NCBI GenBank assembly: GCA_016720595.1
Contig: JADKKI010000012.1
Coordinates: forward strand, 1-64,000
Direction of reading: 5' to 3'
DNA: 64,000 nt
Source: Myxococcales bacterium
GTDB lineage: Bacteria > Myxococcota_A > Polyangia > Haliangiales > Haliangiaceae
Below the pieces are notes generated by a model. That model was not told the DNA's origin and did no database searches. It saw only the letters and a program-made list of their open reading frames with translations. Both the position numbers and the translations under genes were made by a program. Below are positions 1-11,388 of this stretch, piece by piece. Position 1 is the first letter of the stretch. Each line of letters starts with the position of its first letter.

Positions 1-1
1 C

Positions 2-696
2 GTTGATCGCTCATTGATGTGGGAACCGATCATCGGCACTGACATCTCACTTGGTCGCGACGAGGATGTTGAAGCTCGGCTCAATCAGCTAGCGACCAAC
101 GAGCTGAAGCAGCGGTCTGCGGGCGAGAAGCAGGCGATACGTCAGCAGCTGCAGCGGCCACATAGTGCCTCATCAAAGGCGGACGAAGCACTGATCGCAC
201 GCAGACTGTTTTGGCGTCCGCACGGGTCCGCGACTGCCCGCCCAGTACCGTGGCTTGCGAGAGCCCTTCTACTGGAGGGAAGCTTCCCTCAGGTCTTTGA
301 GTTGCTTCGCTCCTCGCTCGTATGCGGACCACTGCTTCGTGCTGCGATGGGTCGCTGCCTAGACCTGGAAGCGTTCGCACGTGTGCGCTTTCGCGAGAGT
401 CTTGGCTCCGAGATACCCGAGCAAGAAGCACTTCAGCGCTTTGACAGTCTCGGTCCGGACGAGGAAACGACGTCGGCCTTTATCCGAAGGGATGTCCCGC
501 GCGCCCCATTACAGCCTGGTCCTTTGCGGAATTTGGCTCATACGTTGCGGCATTGACCGGCGTGCCTGAGATGGAACTCAGTGCTCTTCACGAACTACGC
601 ACCCCGCGCAACGCGTTGGCTCATGGCCACTATGTGCCGTGGAGCGCGCTCGAGAAGCTTCGAAGACTAGAGAGCAACATTCGAAGTCGAAACTAG
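2..696 (+). CDS. Partial protein with C-terminal HEPN-type motif (5' end outside window, one frameshift)
   Basis: The frame is open at the window edge, so the N-terminus is missing. The first part (2 to about 490) shows no domain I recognise. Around 490-520 the frame must shift by one base to continue into a segment ending at the TAG at 694-696. This segment carries LRTPRNALAHG at 595-627, that is R-N-A-L-A-H, matching the R-x4-6-H catalytic motif of HEPN ribonuclease/abortive-infection domains. It is convergent with the PLD-like gene that ends at 723. HEPN proteins are common toxins or effectors in defence islands, which fits the context. Family beyond HEPN is not resolved, and the frameshift is inferred. 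Confidence 0.5.
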
Positions 697-722
697 AGGA
701 ATGACAGTGCCCGACAGGTGAC

Positions 723-2000
723 TCATTTCCATCGCTCCTCCTTTTCGAGCGGGTCATTCCTTGTAATCACGATGTGTGTCTCACCGGGGACGAACGGCCC
801 GGCGAGCACCGGGCCAAAGGCGTGCCTGGGGCGCTTCATCCAGTCTAGGCCCTGGTCGAAGAGCACCTTGAGCGTCTTGTATCGCGCGTCAGGTGCGAAC
901 TGAACCAAGAGCTTTCGTCGATGCGGCACGTATCCGTCCATGCTGAACGCAAGTGACACCTTGTTCTTCAGTCGCGACACAGCCCACTGTTGCATGACGG
1001 ATGAGTCCGTCTCGAGAAGGTTGTTCTCAGTCGAGGACGTAAGAATCTGTTCCGCTGATCGGAGCGTCGCGCCACCGTATCCGTCGAGCTCGGGCCTCTG
1101 GCACACAACCTTCGCGGCGGCGCCTGAGACGTACTGCAGCGCGCCTAGGATCTGCTCCAGGGAGTGCAGGCCAAGCAGACTGCGAGGCACGTAGCGATCG
1201 ACGTAGACGAGCCGCGTCACCTTGCCCAGACCCTGGAGCCCACCCTCCTTGGCGAACGCGTTCTCCAACAGCAACTTGGGGTTAGCGTGATGCGCAACCT
1301 TTGACTGGTAGGGAACCTCGATCACCGTAACCCGCTCGGTTGCCTTGGGCTCGAGGTTGGCGGCTTGAAGGGCCGTCGATGACGCCCAAAGCCCATCGAA
1401 CCAGTTGGAGGCCTTCTTTGCCTCCTCGACAGTGGCCTCGACCGATAGCGCGCCACTGAGCCACGACTCACCGAACCGAGTGTCTGGCTGCTCCTTCGAT
1501 TCTCCACTCCAGATCCCGCCGAGTGCAGAGAACGCTCCGCCCTTCTTCGCCAGGACATGCCATCGCGAAGCTCCGAGCGCCACCACCTCACTCGGGGCGA
1601 CTTGGCGCACTTCCACTCCATCGACCATCAACTGCCTCAGCTTCGACGCCAGCAGGGTTTCCTCCTGGCTGCCAGCGGTCCCCGGAACCTTGCCGAGGAG
1701 GAGCCGAACCGGAACGCCCTTGCCCTCCGGATCGACCGCTCGATGACGTACTCGCGGCATCACGGAGTTGCCCTCGAACGCAGCGAGTGAGAGCTCTGGC
1801 GCCACCAGGCTTACATCGAGTGCCGGGTCTCCAAGTAGCTCGATTGCAGCAAGCAACGGACCTCGTCCTCGGAGAACGATGGTCCCTGTGTCGCCAGGCT
1901 TGAAGTCCAGAAGCCTTCGCCGGTGCTCGGCTCGGAAGTGGACTTTGACGAGGTCGGGCTTGAGCTGGCCGCAGGGAACTGTGCGTATCAAACCCGACAA
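723..2000 (-). CDS. PLD-like protein downstream of, or C-terminal part of, the DUF1998 helicase
   Basis: A clean 425-residue frame starting at TTG (2000), with GAGG six bases upstream, and stopping at 723. The C-terminal third has HRRKLLV followed by VLFDQGLDWMKRP (about residues 375-400), a pattern like the C-terminal phospholipase-D-like segments seen beside large DUF1998 helicases. The preceding helicase frame is still open across this start, so this is either a separate overlapping gene or the last fifth of one roughly 2080-residue helicase broken by a frameshift near 2000. I cannot decide from sequence. The nuclease role is inference. The stop is 26 bases from the convergent HEPN gene. 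Confidence 0.5.
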   Translation of the reverse strand: MSGLIRTVPCGQLKPDLVKVHFRAEHRRRLLDFKPGDTGTIVLRGRGPLLAAIELLGDPALDVSLVAPELSLAAFEGNSVMPRVRHRAVDPEGKGVPVRLLLGKVPGTAGSQEETLLASKLRQLMVDGVEVRQVAPSEVVALGASRWHVLAKKGGAFSALGGIWSGESKEQPDTRFGESWLSGALSVEATVEEAKKASNWFDGLWASSTALQAANLEPKATERVTVIEVPYQSKVAHHANPKLLLENAFAKEGGLQGLGKVTRLVYVDRYVPRSLLGLHSLEQILGALQYVSGAAAKVVCQRPELDGYGGATLRSAEQILTSSTENNLLETDSSVMQQWAVSRLKNKVSLAFSMDGYVPHRRKLLVQFAPDARYKTLKVLFDQGLDWMKRPRHAFGPVLAGPFVPGETHIVITRNDPLEKEERWK

Positions 2001-5000
2001 AGTCTGCCTCGTTCTCCGATTCGACGATGCGCCGGATCTCCGCGACCAGCACCGCCGGGTCCTCTGCCAATTGTCTCAGAAGCCCAGATGTCGCACGTTC
2101 GTACACGACCGCGTCGAACGTGAAGCCGGACCCTGTCTGGCGTGTGGTCAAGCCTGACGACAGCGCGCGAAGATCGACCTGCAAACACCGCGCGGCTGCA
2201 AGCTGTGCAATGGCGGCCAGGGTTGCAAAGAACGCCCTCGTTCATCGAGAGAAGTCGGCGCGAGTTCACCGGACAACTCAAGGCTTAGTGCGTCGACAGG
2301 AAGCGCCGTGCCCAGCACCGCGTGACGCCAGAACAGTCCTTTGCCGGGGCATGGCGCGGTGCCTCGCAGCTTTCGATGCTGAGCCACATGTTTGTCGAGG
2401 GGAGACGTCCAGTCTTTCTCGGGCTCGGCAAGTCCACATACACGACAAACTGCGAAGCCGTACCCTCGGGCCCCCCATCCATCAGAAAGCCCCTCGGCAC
2501 GGGCAAACACACGGCTGTCAGGCGCATAGGAGACTGCGAGCGCTCCAGCAACGAGCTCCGTACTCTTGTGCGCGGTGCTGACGATAATGCGCGCATTCAC
2601 GGCGCCCACGCGCGCAACGTTCTCCCATCACCCGTTTTGGTCGCCGACCGACCCTTCACGGCGAACCCCTGCGGGTCGAAGATAGGACCGCACGACGCCA
2701 GGCGGAGCAGGCTCGGATCGATTGGGGCTTCGGCCTCCGAACTCGGACTTGAGCTTGCGCCTCTTCTTCTGCTTGGTTTCTTCCTCCCGCCGCTGAAAGA
2801 ACTCCGATTCGGAGATCACGGGATGCTTGCAGACGGGACACTGCGACAGTTCCGCATGCCCGTCATCGACATGTCGACACTTTACGCATTCAAGGAAGTA
2901 GCGCCTGCTGACGGCGTCCTCCTCGGTCGAGTACCAATTTCTCTCGAGGCCCGCAGACCGAAAGACCCGTTTCCCTGCGATGATCTCGTTGCCGGGTATG
3001 TACTGGCCAATGCCAAGTCCAGTGCCCGCTCCATCCTAAGTGCCGGCAGTGGCTCCTCCGCGGCGCCCTTCTTGTCTCGTCGCGAGTTGAGCCGCCAACG
3101 CGTGTTGAGCTTCACCACATCGAGAGGGGAAGCCGAATCGCGGCAAGACACCCTTGCTCGCCAAAAAGGAATAACCGTTTCACTGAAGAGCGCGGATTCC
3201 TGATAGGCGAGCGCGCGCAGGAACTGCTCGTCCTTCTTGCCGTCGCCCTTGTCCTCTTCCTGCTTGCGCTGGAGATCCAACACTTCTTTCTCACGTTGGG
3301 CCGCCTCGACCGCTCGGTGCAGTGCTGCGCGGCTTTCGATCGAGATCTGCTCGATCGAGTAGCCCTCGAGCACGGTACCTCTACACAGCACCTCGATCTT
3401 CTTCGCCAGCGGAGTCCCGATCTCGAGCGTCGACAACCATCGCTCGTATCCGACCCACAAGGGGTCTTGATCCGCGAGCCCGAGCTCCTGCGCCTTGGAT
3501 GGAGAGACACCCGGGCCGGCGGGAAGGAAGATGAACTCCTCGACGGTACCAAAAGCCTTCATCGGATTACCGGCTCCGGCCTTCGCGACCACCTCTTCGA
3601 AGAATAGAGACAACAGATAGCTCGACACGTGGCGCTTGAGCAGAGGCTCTGCATCGAGACGAACGCGGGGCGGCTCGATCGGTGCGTGGAGGAACGCGCG
3701 CGGCTCGGAGAACACCAGCTGGTCATGGGCACTGCCCAACGCCAGCGTAAGCGTCATCGACGTGCCATCAGCGCGCCGACCAGCTCGGCCTGCTTTCGCT
3801 GCCAGTAGTTCGCTGGCCCGGGCGGGACGTTCGTCACGGACAACTAACGAGCCCACCGATGTCGACGCCCATCTCCATCGTGGTGGAGGACGACAGCAGA
3901 TTCCGTCTTCCCTCCCGGAACGCAGCTTCCTCTGACTCGAGGCTATCGACGTCAACTTGCGCCGTGTGCTCCACCGCCCAGATCCCGAGGCGTTCATCGT
4001 CCAGTACGCGCCGAATGGCGTGGCGAGAGCGCCACGCATCGACTTCCTGCGAAACTGGTTCTCGGATCGGCCCCGACTCGGTGCGGCTCGCGACGACCCC
4101 ACGCACGCTCCGGAAATGAATGGCCTGCGACTCCGCGGACACCAAGGGCGGCGAGTGGTGAGCCTTCAACTCGAGGTGCTCGAGACGGATCTGGAGGCTG
4201 CCGTCCTCGGCGCCGCGCTTCAGCCATTTGCAGCCGGTGGATACGAGGTTGCCGAGGGAATTGAACGCGCTCTTCAGTAGCTCCTCTGGGCTCCCACCGG
4301 TCGTGTTTGCGACACGGCTTGCGTACGCCACAAATCGGCTTCGATCTGCGTTTAGCTTCGGAATGAGCGCAACGATCTTGCTCTTGCCCTCGTCGATCGG
4401 GGGCTCGTCGTCGTCGTCGTCATCATCTGGCTCGGGGGCATGAAGCACAAGGCTCTTGCCGATGTAGGGCAGAAGCTCCTCTAGCTCGTTCGCTTTCGCC
4501 TGCTCCGACGAGAACACGGGTCTGAAGACGCACCCGCTCGACCTAGCGACGTCGAGAAGCGAGGAGAGGAAGAGCTTCCACTCGGCGTCGTCGAGAGACT
4601 GAAAATGCGGCGGTCGCGCAGGGAGGTTCGGGTAGACGACTTCAGTAAGGCCCATCGTTTCGAGAGTGTTTTGGCGACCCGCCGGTGGACGGCCGAACTC
4701 CTCGTAGACCGAGAGAGTCGCAAAGATCCTCTCGAGCATCTGCATCGGTCAACTTCATGGGCGAGCGCACGTTGCGCCAGCTCCGGGCTGTCCGCGAGCC
4801 CTGTCACCAGCTCGTCTACTCGCACTGGATCGCTGCCTCCTTGTTGAGCTGGTGCCAGAGCAGCGCGCGGTTAAGACCGATGTCATGGCTGCGCTCCACT
4901 GCGATGCAATGCGTGCGGCTTCCTGCCGACTATCCGAAAAGGTGATCAACCGGCGCCCATCTCCCCGGCAGCTTTGCTCCAGCAGGGCGCGGCATCTCGC

Positions 5001-6979
5001 CGAGGTGCGGATATACGGTATCCAAGATCGCCGATAGCGCGAGTCTTGGGCTCAGGCGCAGCGTCCGTAGCTTCGCTTTCTCGATTCCGCACTTCGCGCA
5101 CGTCTGAAGCACGCGGTTTCCGTGTCGATCCATGCTCGAGATCTCGACGACCGCCACACTCTGGCCGCCCCAGAGGGCGGGCGCCTTGGTCGAAGCTGAC
5201 GCTGCTGCGTGGAACACGTGGGTCCCGGCCCTCTCAGAGGCTCGAGGTAGTCCGTCTCCGTCGAGCGTTCCCTCCAAGTACGGTGCACCGCAGTTCGAGC
5301 ACACAAGTAGGGGCAGCCGTGGACACTCGGCCCCTTCAGGCGCCGGCAAGAGCTCGAGTCGGCCCCACGCCCACCCCGCTACGCCGGAACCAGTTTGCGG
5401 ACGGGGATCGACGAACACTCCGAGCGGCGCCCTGACGAAGGCATGCATTCTGACCGGAATGAACGGCAGTTTCTCGGGATCAACGCGCGCGAGTGACGCC
5501 AGGCGGAGCACTGCTTCGGCCGCTCGCCTTCGATTCTCAACGGTGCCGGAGCTCGCATACAGATGCTGAGCAACCTCGTCGAGCGTTGGATACTTGGCGA
5601 TGTCGAACAGCCACGTGCGCAGCTCGACAAGCCTAGGGTGTGTGGCGATCAGCTGGTGCAGCAAGAGCCCAGGGGTCTTGCGGACAGGATCGACGATTGT
5701 CGCAAGCTCCGATTCGCGCGCAAGCCCGAGTCGCACGGCGGCGTTCGCCGCGGCCGTCGCAACAGCTTCGTCCTAGCAGACCAGCGGTCTTTCCTCCGCT
5801 ATCGAACCTCGATGGTTCGGAGTTCCGCTGGTACCAATTCTCCTCCCGGAACAAGGTCAGGGGCGTCAGGTCTGGAGCGGCTTCTCGCAGCGGCAGGCTC
5901 GTGGGTGGCAGCGCGCGTTGACCTTCGATGACCGCCACTTCCGTCGACGGCTTGGCGAACATTCGGATGCGCGTACTCCCGCAAGGCCGCACTGGGGTCC
6001 ATTCCAGCACCTGCCGACAGCGTGGCGGAGGTAGCGAATCCTTGTACCTGCGCAAGCGAAGTGCCGAAGCGGTCCGCGGCTCGACGCAACAGCATGTGCA
6101 TCTCAGCCGCTTGCGCGCCGACGTAGACGTGAGCCTCGTCAAGCACGACCATCTTGAGACGCGGCTTTCCGTCGTGGAACAGGTGTTCCTGACGGAAGAT
6201 GGTGCGATCGAGCGGACGGATCAGCATGTACTCGAGCATGCTGAAGTTGGTCACCAGGATGTGTGGTGGACCATTGGGCCGGCTTGGCTCGTCCCCGAGT
6301 CCGCGGAGCGTCTCTTTCGGTCGATGATCTGGCACGCCGGAGGGATCGGGCGACGCAGGTGGTTCTGGAGGTGATTCTTCGCCTCGGTGAACGTGTTCTT
6401 GAGGCGACTGGTGTAGTAGGCGAACGTGATTTGTTGCTGCCCACTGAGGAGTCCGAGCAGGCGATCGACCTGGCTGTTCACCAACGCGTTGAGTGGGTAG
6501 ACGATGAGGGCACGAACACCTGGCCGAGAGAGGTCATCACGCCCTTCCTCGTGATCGCGGATGAGGCGATCGATGATGGGGAATAGAAACGACTCCGTCT
6601 TTCCGCTACCTGTTCCTGCCGCGACTACTACCGACTTCCCCGCTCGCGCGCCACGAATCGCCTGTACCTGGTGTTGGAACAGCGAATAGTCCACGCCAGC
6701 CTTCGCGAGCAGCGCCACCGTTTTCGGATGAAGCGGTTTGTCTGTGGTCGCCTTGTCGCTGGAAAGCTCGGAGAGCGGAATTCCCGGAGCGAACGGGAAC
6801 GCCCCTTGGACCACGATGGGTGCGAACAGGCTCGACTCGCGACCCTCCGAGGTCCAGAACTCGGTCAGCAGCCGAGCGAGCGGACCACCTCGGACTCCCA
6901 CGGTATCGAGCAGGAACTCTGGATAGCGATGCCGAAGATCGGTGTAGGCGCGATAACCGTCGAACTGGAAGTGATTCAT
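1980..6979 (-). CDS. druE: DEAD/DEAH-box helicase with DUF1998-type C-terminus, DruE-like (multiple frameshifts)
   Basis: Reconstructed across about ten frame changes. In order: ATG at 6979; a Q-motif-like region FQHQVQAIRGAR; Walker A AAGTGSGKTES (about 6620); DEAH box VVLDEAHVY (about 6145) followed by GAQAAEMHMLLRR; SAT motif GFATSATLS (about 6030); a zinc-knuckle segment LLVCSNCGAPYL (about 5300); motif IV-like ITFSDSRQEAARIA (about 4930); an acidic run of seven Asp (about 4425); motif V TTMEMGVDIGG (about 3860); motif VI AGRAGRRADG (about 3785); YIPGNEIIAGKRVF and CVKC/CPVC zinc ligands (about 3000-2850); and a DUF1998-type end with CRVCG, an H-x-LG segment and VDALSLEL (about 2470-2290). 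Domain order, size and the adjacent partner fit DruE of Druantia; DISARM DrmA/B or DpdJ relatives are alternatives. Confidence 0.6.
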
Positions 6980-6986
6980 GTGAACC

Positions 6987-9900
6987 TCACGTGGTCTTCA
7001 AGCTGCCCCAATAGTTGAGCCAATAGTCGACGAGCGCCGGCGCGTACTTCCACAGAGCGTTGACCTTGAGACAGTCGCCAAACTGCGAACCGTCAGACCT
7101 CCAGCCTCGGTGTAGAGCGCGCGTCGCAAAGAACACGGCCTGCTCGAAATCAAGGACATCTTGAGGCAGACCGTCGACCCGCTGAAGAAGGCGCAGGTAG
7201 CTGAGGTCCGACCAGGGCCCGAGGTTCACATCGAGCTTCTGCAGGTTGCGTCGACATCGCTCGCCAAGCTCGCCCGCGGTTGCTCTCCGCACCCTGATAG
7301 AGGCCCCGCGCGCGAGGGCCGAGTTTGGAGATGACCGCTTGCGTATCGATAGAGTCGTCATCAGGCGTACCGATCAGCTCGATTTCTTTAGGCTTGAGCG
7401 GAAGAGGCTTCCCGTGGGCCAGGTGCGCCCAATGGCCGATGATCTCCTGTAGCCGGGCATCTTCGTAAGGTAGTGCCCAACGCAGCAAGGCCGTTGTCAC
7501 AAGGCCAGCCTGCCAGCTGGCGAGCTCGTCGAGCGCATCGAGCGCTCGATTCTGATCATCAGCAAGCACCTCCGCCGCCGCTTCTAGATCTGAGTAACGG
7601 ACCACCATGCGGCCGGGCGCCGAGCTCTCTGCCGTCATTCCGCGTTGCACGAGACGCCAAAGCGCACAGTCGAGAGCCGAACCTGGCTCCCGAGCAAGTC
7701 GGCACAAGAGGGAACGTCCAGCGACGCGAGGCAACGCCTTGGCAATCTGAAAGAACACGGCGCCATAGCGTTCGATCCGCGCTGCGACGTTGAGGACGAC
7801 GGCCCAGTCCTGCGTCCGCAGAGCAGACACCAAGCGTTCCTGGTCCGGCTTCTTGTCCCAGAGCAGCGCCGATATCGGATTCGATAGATCGGGCCGTTCT
7901 CCGGGAATCACCGCGAGGGCAAGTCCGGTGACCGGGCGGCCGCCGGAGGTGAGTCCCACCATGAATTGACCATGTTCGGCGGGGAGGGGGCCGGCGTAGA
8001 AGTCCTTGTCGTCGCACCGCGTGAGGGTGGCTGGTACCCGCACATATGGATCCCACGGCTTCCACACCGGCAACACTTCGATTTCGACAGGATCAGGGAG
8101 GAGGCGTGGTGATTGGAGCAGCACCTGGTTCCCTTCCAATCGAATCGGCGGTCTGGCGAGCCGTGCGTTTCTGATCCGAAATTCCCGGCGTTTGGTGCTG
8201 CCTCGGGATGAGTCGAGCCAGGAGACATCAAGCTGCGCGGTTTTGCTGAGTCAAGTCGTCTGGAAACTCGGTCAAACGAACTTGGCGCGAGCCTTCCCGC
8301 GGAGAGGTAGCGAGAACGTTCGACCGCAGGTCTCGATGCGTAGTGCGAACCGGCACGTCCACTGATGATGAACCGTGCGGAAGCATCGCATGCAGCAAGA
8401 TCCCACGGCGGCTCGAAGAGCACGTCGTTCAGGTCGATGAGCCTCACTTCTTCAGGCTCTATGAATGGTTCGCAGGCCCTCCATGAGCGAACCAGGACCT
8501 GCAACGCCGATACGTTGCTTGCCGTGTGCCAGGGGAAAGCGAATAGAGGCTGCCGTGACGGAAGAGCCAGCCGCCGTCGGAGTGAGAACAACCCCTTCGC
8601 CCGTCACCGCGGCCATCACGGTTGTCGCCCCTTGTTCCTGCTGACTGACCTCGAAGGAGATCGCCGGTGGCAACACGACGAATCGTGTCTGGGTCGTCTG
8701 GCCCTCAGCTGTCGCTGTGATCTTGAACAGACCAGCTCCAGCAAGCTGAGGTGCGAGGAATCGTCCGTTGCGGAGTGATCTGCGCTCCGAACGGACCTGG
8801 CCGTCGGGACCGCGAATCTCCACGTTCACCCACCGCGACGCACCAACGATTCGGAACTCTGGCCAGCGCCGAAACGCCGGCACTCGTGCGTAACGCAGGC
8901 CCTCGACCTCGTCGCCTTCGACCTTGAGTCGCAGCCGCGGCGGACCACCGAACGACCACGCCTCTTCGTCGCCAGCGGGACCACGAAACAGCGCCGAAGT
9001 AGGAACGCTGGGAACGTCGGCACGCCACGTCTCGACGACCATTCCTTGAAGCCGCGTCCAGGACGCAGGTGGCGTGGCTGCGGACCACCCCTGGCTGACG
9101 AGCAGAATGGCGGTCGTCCCGGGAGGAAGGGAAGGCACGAGCTCGCCAGAGCCCGCGTTTAGCAACGTGACCGGCGTGCCAGGTAGTTCGAAGCGACGAT
9201 AATGATGCTCGACATCCTCTACACCGGATCCGAACCGAGCCAGCAGATCGATCGGCAGATCGGTACCCTTGACCACGGGCAGAAAGGACCAGGGTGAGAT
9301 TCGTCGGAAGGTGTCGCCACTGCGGGTATAGACCGCCTCCTCGGCACCCCCACCGGTCTACCTCCGGCATCTATTGCCACCAAAGCGACTCGATCTGCCG
9401 TCCGGAGGGACAAAGGGATAGCTCCATGCGAAGCGGAATCCTGAGCACGAGACCGTACGCTCCTTCCCCTGTGTTCCAGAGCCAACGGGGAACCGAGGCA
9501 CCTCGTCGCCTCTTGTCTTCGTGAAGTCGAAGAGCTCGGAGAACAAGGCCTCGGTCGGCTCGGCACCGAGGAGCGACTTCGGCGTTAGCCCGGCGGAAGC
9601 GATCGCATCGCGCGTATCTGAGAACGCTGGCCTTACCAGCCCTCTCTCAAGAACCTCGTTTCGAAAGCGCGACAACTGGATGAGTCGATCAGCGACTGCA
9701 CGACGTCCTTCCGCGTTCGCTAGTAAGGCCTTCAGCCCTTTGGAAAGCTGGAAGCCAGCACAGCGTGCCTCGATGAACCTATCGCCGTCGTCAAGGCTCG
9801 CCAGAGCTACCCGACTCCAGCTCCAGTCTCTTCGGATGGCGGCAGCACACTCCTCGAACACCCTCATGTCGATGCCCGAGTTGGCGAGCATGGTCTCGAC

Positions 9901-10200
9901 AAACCAGCGCGCCTTCGCGGACCGAACAAGCTCGATCTCCAGATGCTCTCGGGCTCCGGCTTCCATCGCGTCCAGGCGATCGCCTCGGCACTTCGTGGCC
10001 AGGTCCCCAATTCCCAGGACGCATCCGATCGTCGCGTAGGTTCGAGGTCGCTCTCCGGCGCGCCGCAGAGCGTGAGCGCCTGCGACGAGCATTACGGCCC
10101 CCCAGCGTGACTGATCGTGTCGGGTGAGGTTGCTGAACTGGTCAAGGCCACGCGATGCGGCGTCGCCTAACGTTTGAAGCAAGTCGTCGTCGACGTCCAA
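6987..10200 (-). CDS. Large defence-associated protein, DruH / STY4851-like candidate (multiple frameshifts)
   Basis: About 1070 residues from TTG (10200) to TGA (6987), seven bases before the helicase ATG, so clearly its operon partner. Coding stretches in different frames join in order: 10200-9480 (helical, MDVDDDLLQTLGDAASRGLD), about 9480-9360, 9290-8470 (beta-rich, containing PVTLLNAGSGELVPSLPPGT), 8590-8390, 8150-7270 and 7360-6987 (ending YWLNYWGSLKTT). No catalytic motif is recognisable. A roughly 1070-residue unknown protein immediately upstream of a roughly 2000-residue DUF1998 helicase is the two-gene layout of Druantia type III (DruH-DruE), and that is the basis for the call. I have no sequence match to confirm DruH. 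At least five frame changes are needed. Confidence 0.45.
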
Positions 10201-10202
10201 TA

Positions 10203-10716
10203 GCGCTTAGGTTGTCACCCGCCATCCACCGTTCTTCTTCTCCGCGAAATGTTTGGAGAAGAGTCCGCAGTTTCTCGCCAACGTGCGTTCATGGTCTTGG
10301 GCCGAAGGGCCTCAAGGCTGGCACCAAGGGACAGGAAATTGCTCCGGCTGAGCCGTTCACGACGCAGAGCCTGAGCCTGGACGCGCGCTATGTTCGGGAG
10401 ACCTTCCTCGGGTCTCCGTCGGTCCACCCCCCAAACAGCCACCGACACGAGGTTGCCCGATCCGGAAGCTTCGGATCAACGATGCTCGGCGCAGATCTTG
10501 GTCTTCGGATGCTCGCGGCTCCAGGTCGACGCTGAAGTAGCCCCCGGGCTTATCGTTGAGCCAAGCTCCGGCTGGTCCGGCGTCGGCAACGTGCTCTCCC
10601 ACAGGTTGTTACCCTGCCACCAAGCTTGGTGCCCGTTGCTTCGAGCGACGGGCACTCCGACAAGTCTTGCGCGAGTTGCTCGGTGGAGAGGTGAGCGAGG
10701 GCCCGCATAGCCGCGT
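10203..10716 (-). other. Unresolved stretch with short broken coding remnants
   Basis: Between the large defence protein and the first excisionase-like gene no frame stays open and protein-like for long. On the minus strand there are fragments with ordinary composition: STEQLAQDLSECPSLEATG (about 10690-10640), AWLNDKPGGYFSVDLEP (about 10570-10520), GNLVSVAVWGVDRR (about 10465-10420), and a tail GLFSKHFAEKKNGGWRVTT with a stop at about 10213. They could be one small gene broken by the same indel errors as its neighbours, sitting upstream in the same operon, or decayed DNA. I do not recognise a family. Confidence 0.3.
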
Positions 10717-10967
10717 TTGCTGCCACCTGACGTTCCGCTCGCGTACTTGAGGACGCGCGAGGTAGCCGAGCTCCTGCACTTCCGCGGCGCCAGCGGCGTC
10801 CGCGACTTGGCCACCCGCATGGGCGACATGGGCATGATCGCGACCTCCGCGTGGCTCCTGCGCCGCGCCGACGGCGGCGGCCTGGGCGCCCGGTCGGCAG
10901 CACGCTGGCCGAACCCGTCGACCGCGCCAACGCGATGATCGCGTACTCGCCGGATTTCATCGCGTAG
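10717..10967 (+). CDS. HTH_17/excisionase-like small DNA-binding protein (one frameshift)
   Basis: Starts at TTG 10717 and reads LPPDVPLAYLRTREVAELLH, the same layout as the excisionase-like gene at 12420 ([15 protein letters not shown]): a proline-rich lead, then 'LxTREvAelL', the first helix of the MerR-like/HTH_17 fold, then a recognition segment RGASGVRDLATR. The original frame runs on into low-quality sequence. A one-base shift near 10880 gives a natural end, LAEPVDRANAMIAYSPDFIA, with a stop at 965-967. It probably regulates the island or its recombination. The two related genes may be an old duplication. Confidence 0.45.
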
Positions 10968-11029
10968 CCTCGAGCGCAGTCACGAATTCAACGTTGGGCT
11001 TCGTGGACCTTCCAAGTTAGACTAGTCTA

Positions 11030-11377
11030 ATGGCAGAGCCCAAAGTCCGGTGCCCCTGCTGTGGAAGCCTTGCTCGGGGGCAGGATTTCGCGATGGCGGG
11101 TCAACACGTGGTCGAGATGCGACGGGTGCTACGAGGGCTCGGCCGCGGCAAGGGGTTCGAATGGTCCACCGAGCCCGCGCCGGTTGCGGCGCTGACCGTG
11201 CTGCATCAAGCACTGACCAACGCGCTGGCGCAGGTCTCGGCTCAGCTCTCAGCGGTGGCATCGATTCCAGCGCCGGCTTGTACGGTGTGCGGCACGGTGA
11301 TGACGCCGGACCTCGCGCGCAACGAGTGGCACTGCCCGGGCTGCGGAACGACCTTTCCCGCGGTCATGGTTCGATAG
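11030..11377 (+). CDS. Small two-zinc-ribbon protein of unknown function
   Basis: A clean 115-residue gene from ATG 11030. The N-terminus has CPCCGS (residues 9-14), consistent with half of a zinc site. A central helical region (residues 25-85) contains repeated Ala/Val/Leu. The C-terminus carries CTVCGTVM and, 17 residues on, CPGCGTTFP, a classic four-cysteine zinc ribbon. There is no signal peptide or membrane segment. It lies between the defence genes and the integrase, and the next small gene follows after 11 bases, so the two are probably cotranscribed. The fold suggests nucleic-acid or protein binding; the actual role is unknown. Confidence 0.6.
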   Translation: MAEPKVRCPCCGSLARGQDFAMAGQHVVEMRRVLRGLGRGKGFEWSTEPAPVAALTVLHQALTNALAQVSAQLSAVASIPAPACTVCGTVMTPDLARNEWHCPGCGTTFPAVMVR

Positions 11378-11388
11378 ATCATGAACGT

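Noticed and set aside
1..10200. Treating the broken helicase and partner as pseudogenes
   Set aside because: All helicase motifs survive in successive frames without internal decay, and the same break pattern hits accC, so errors are more likely than gene death.
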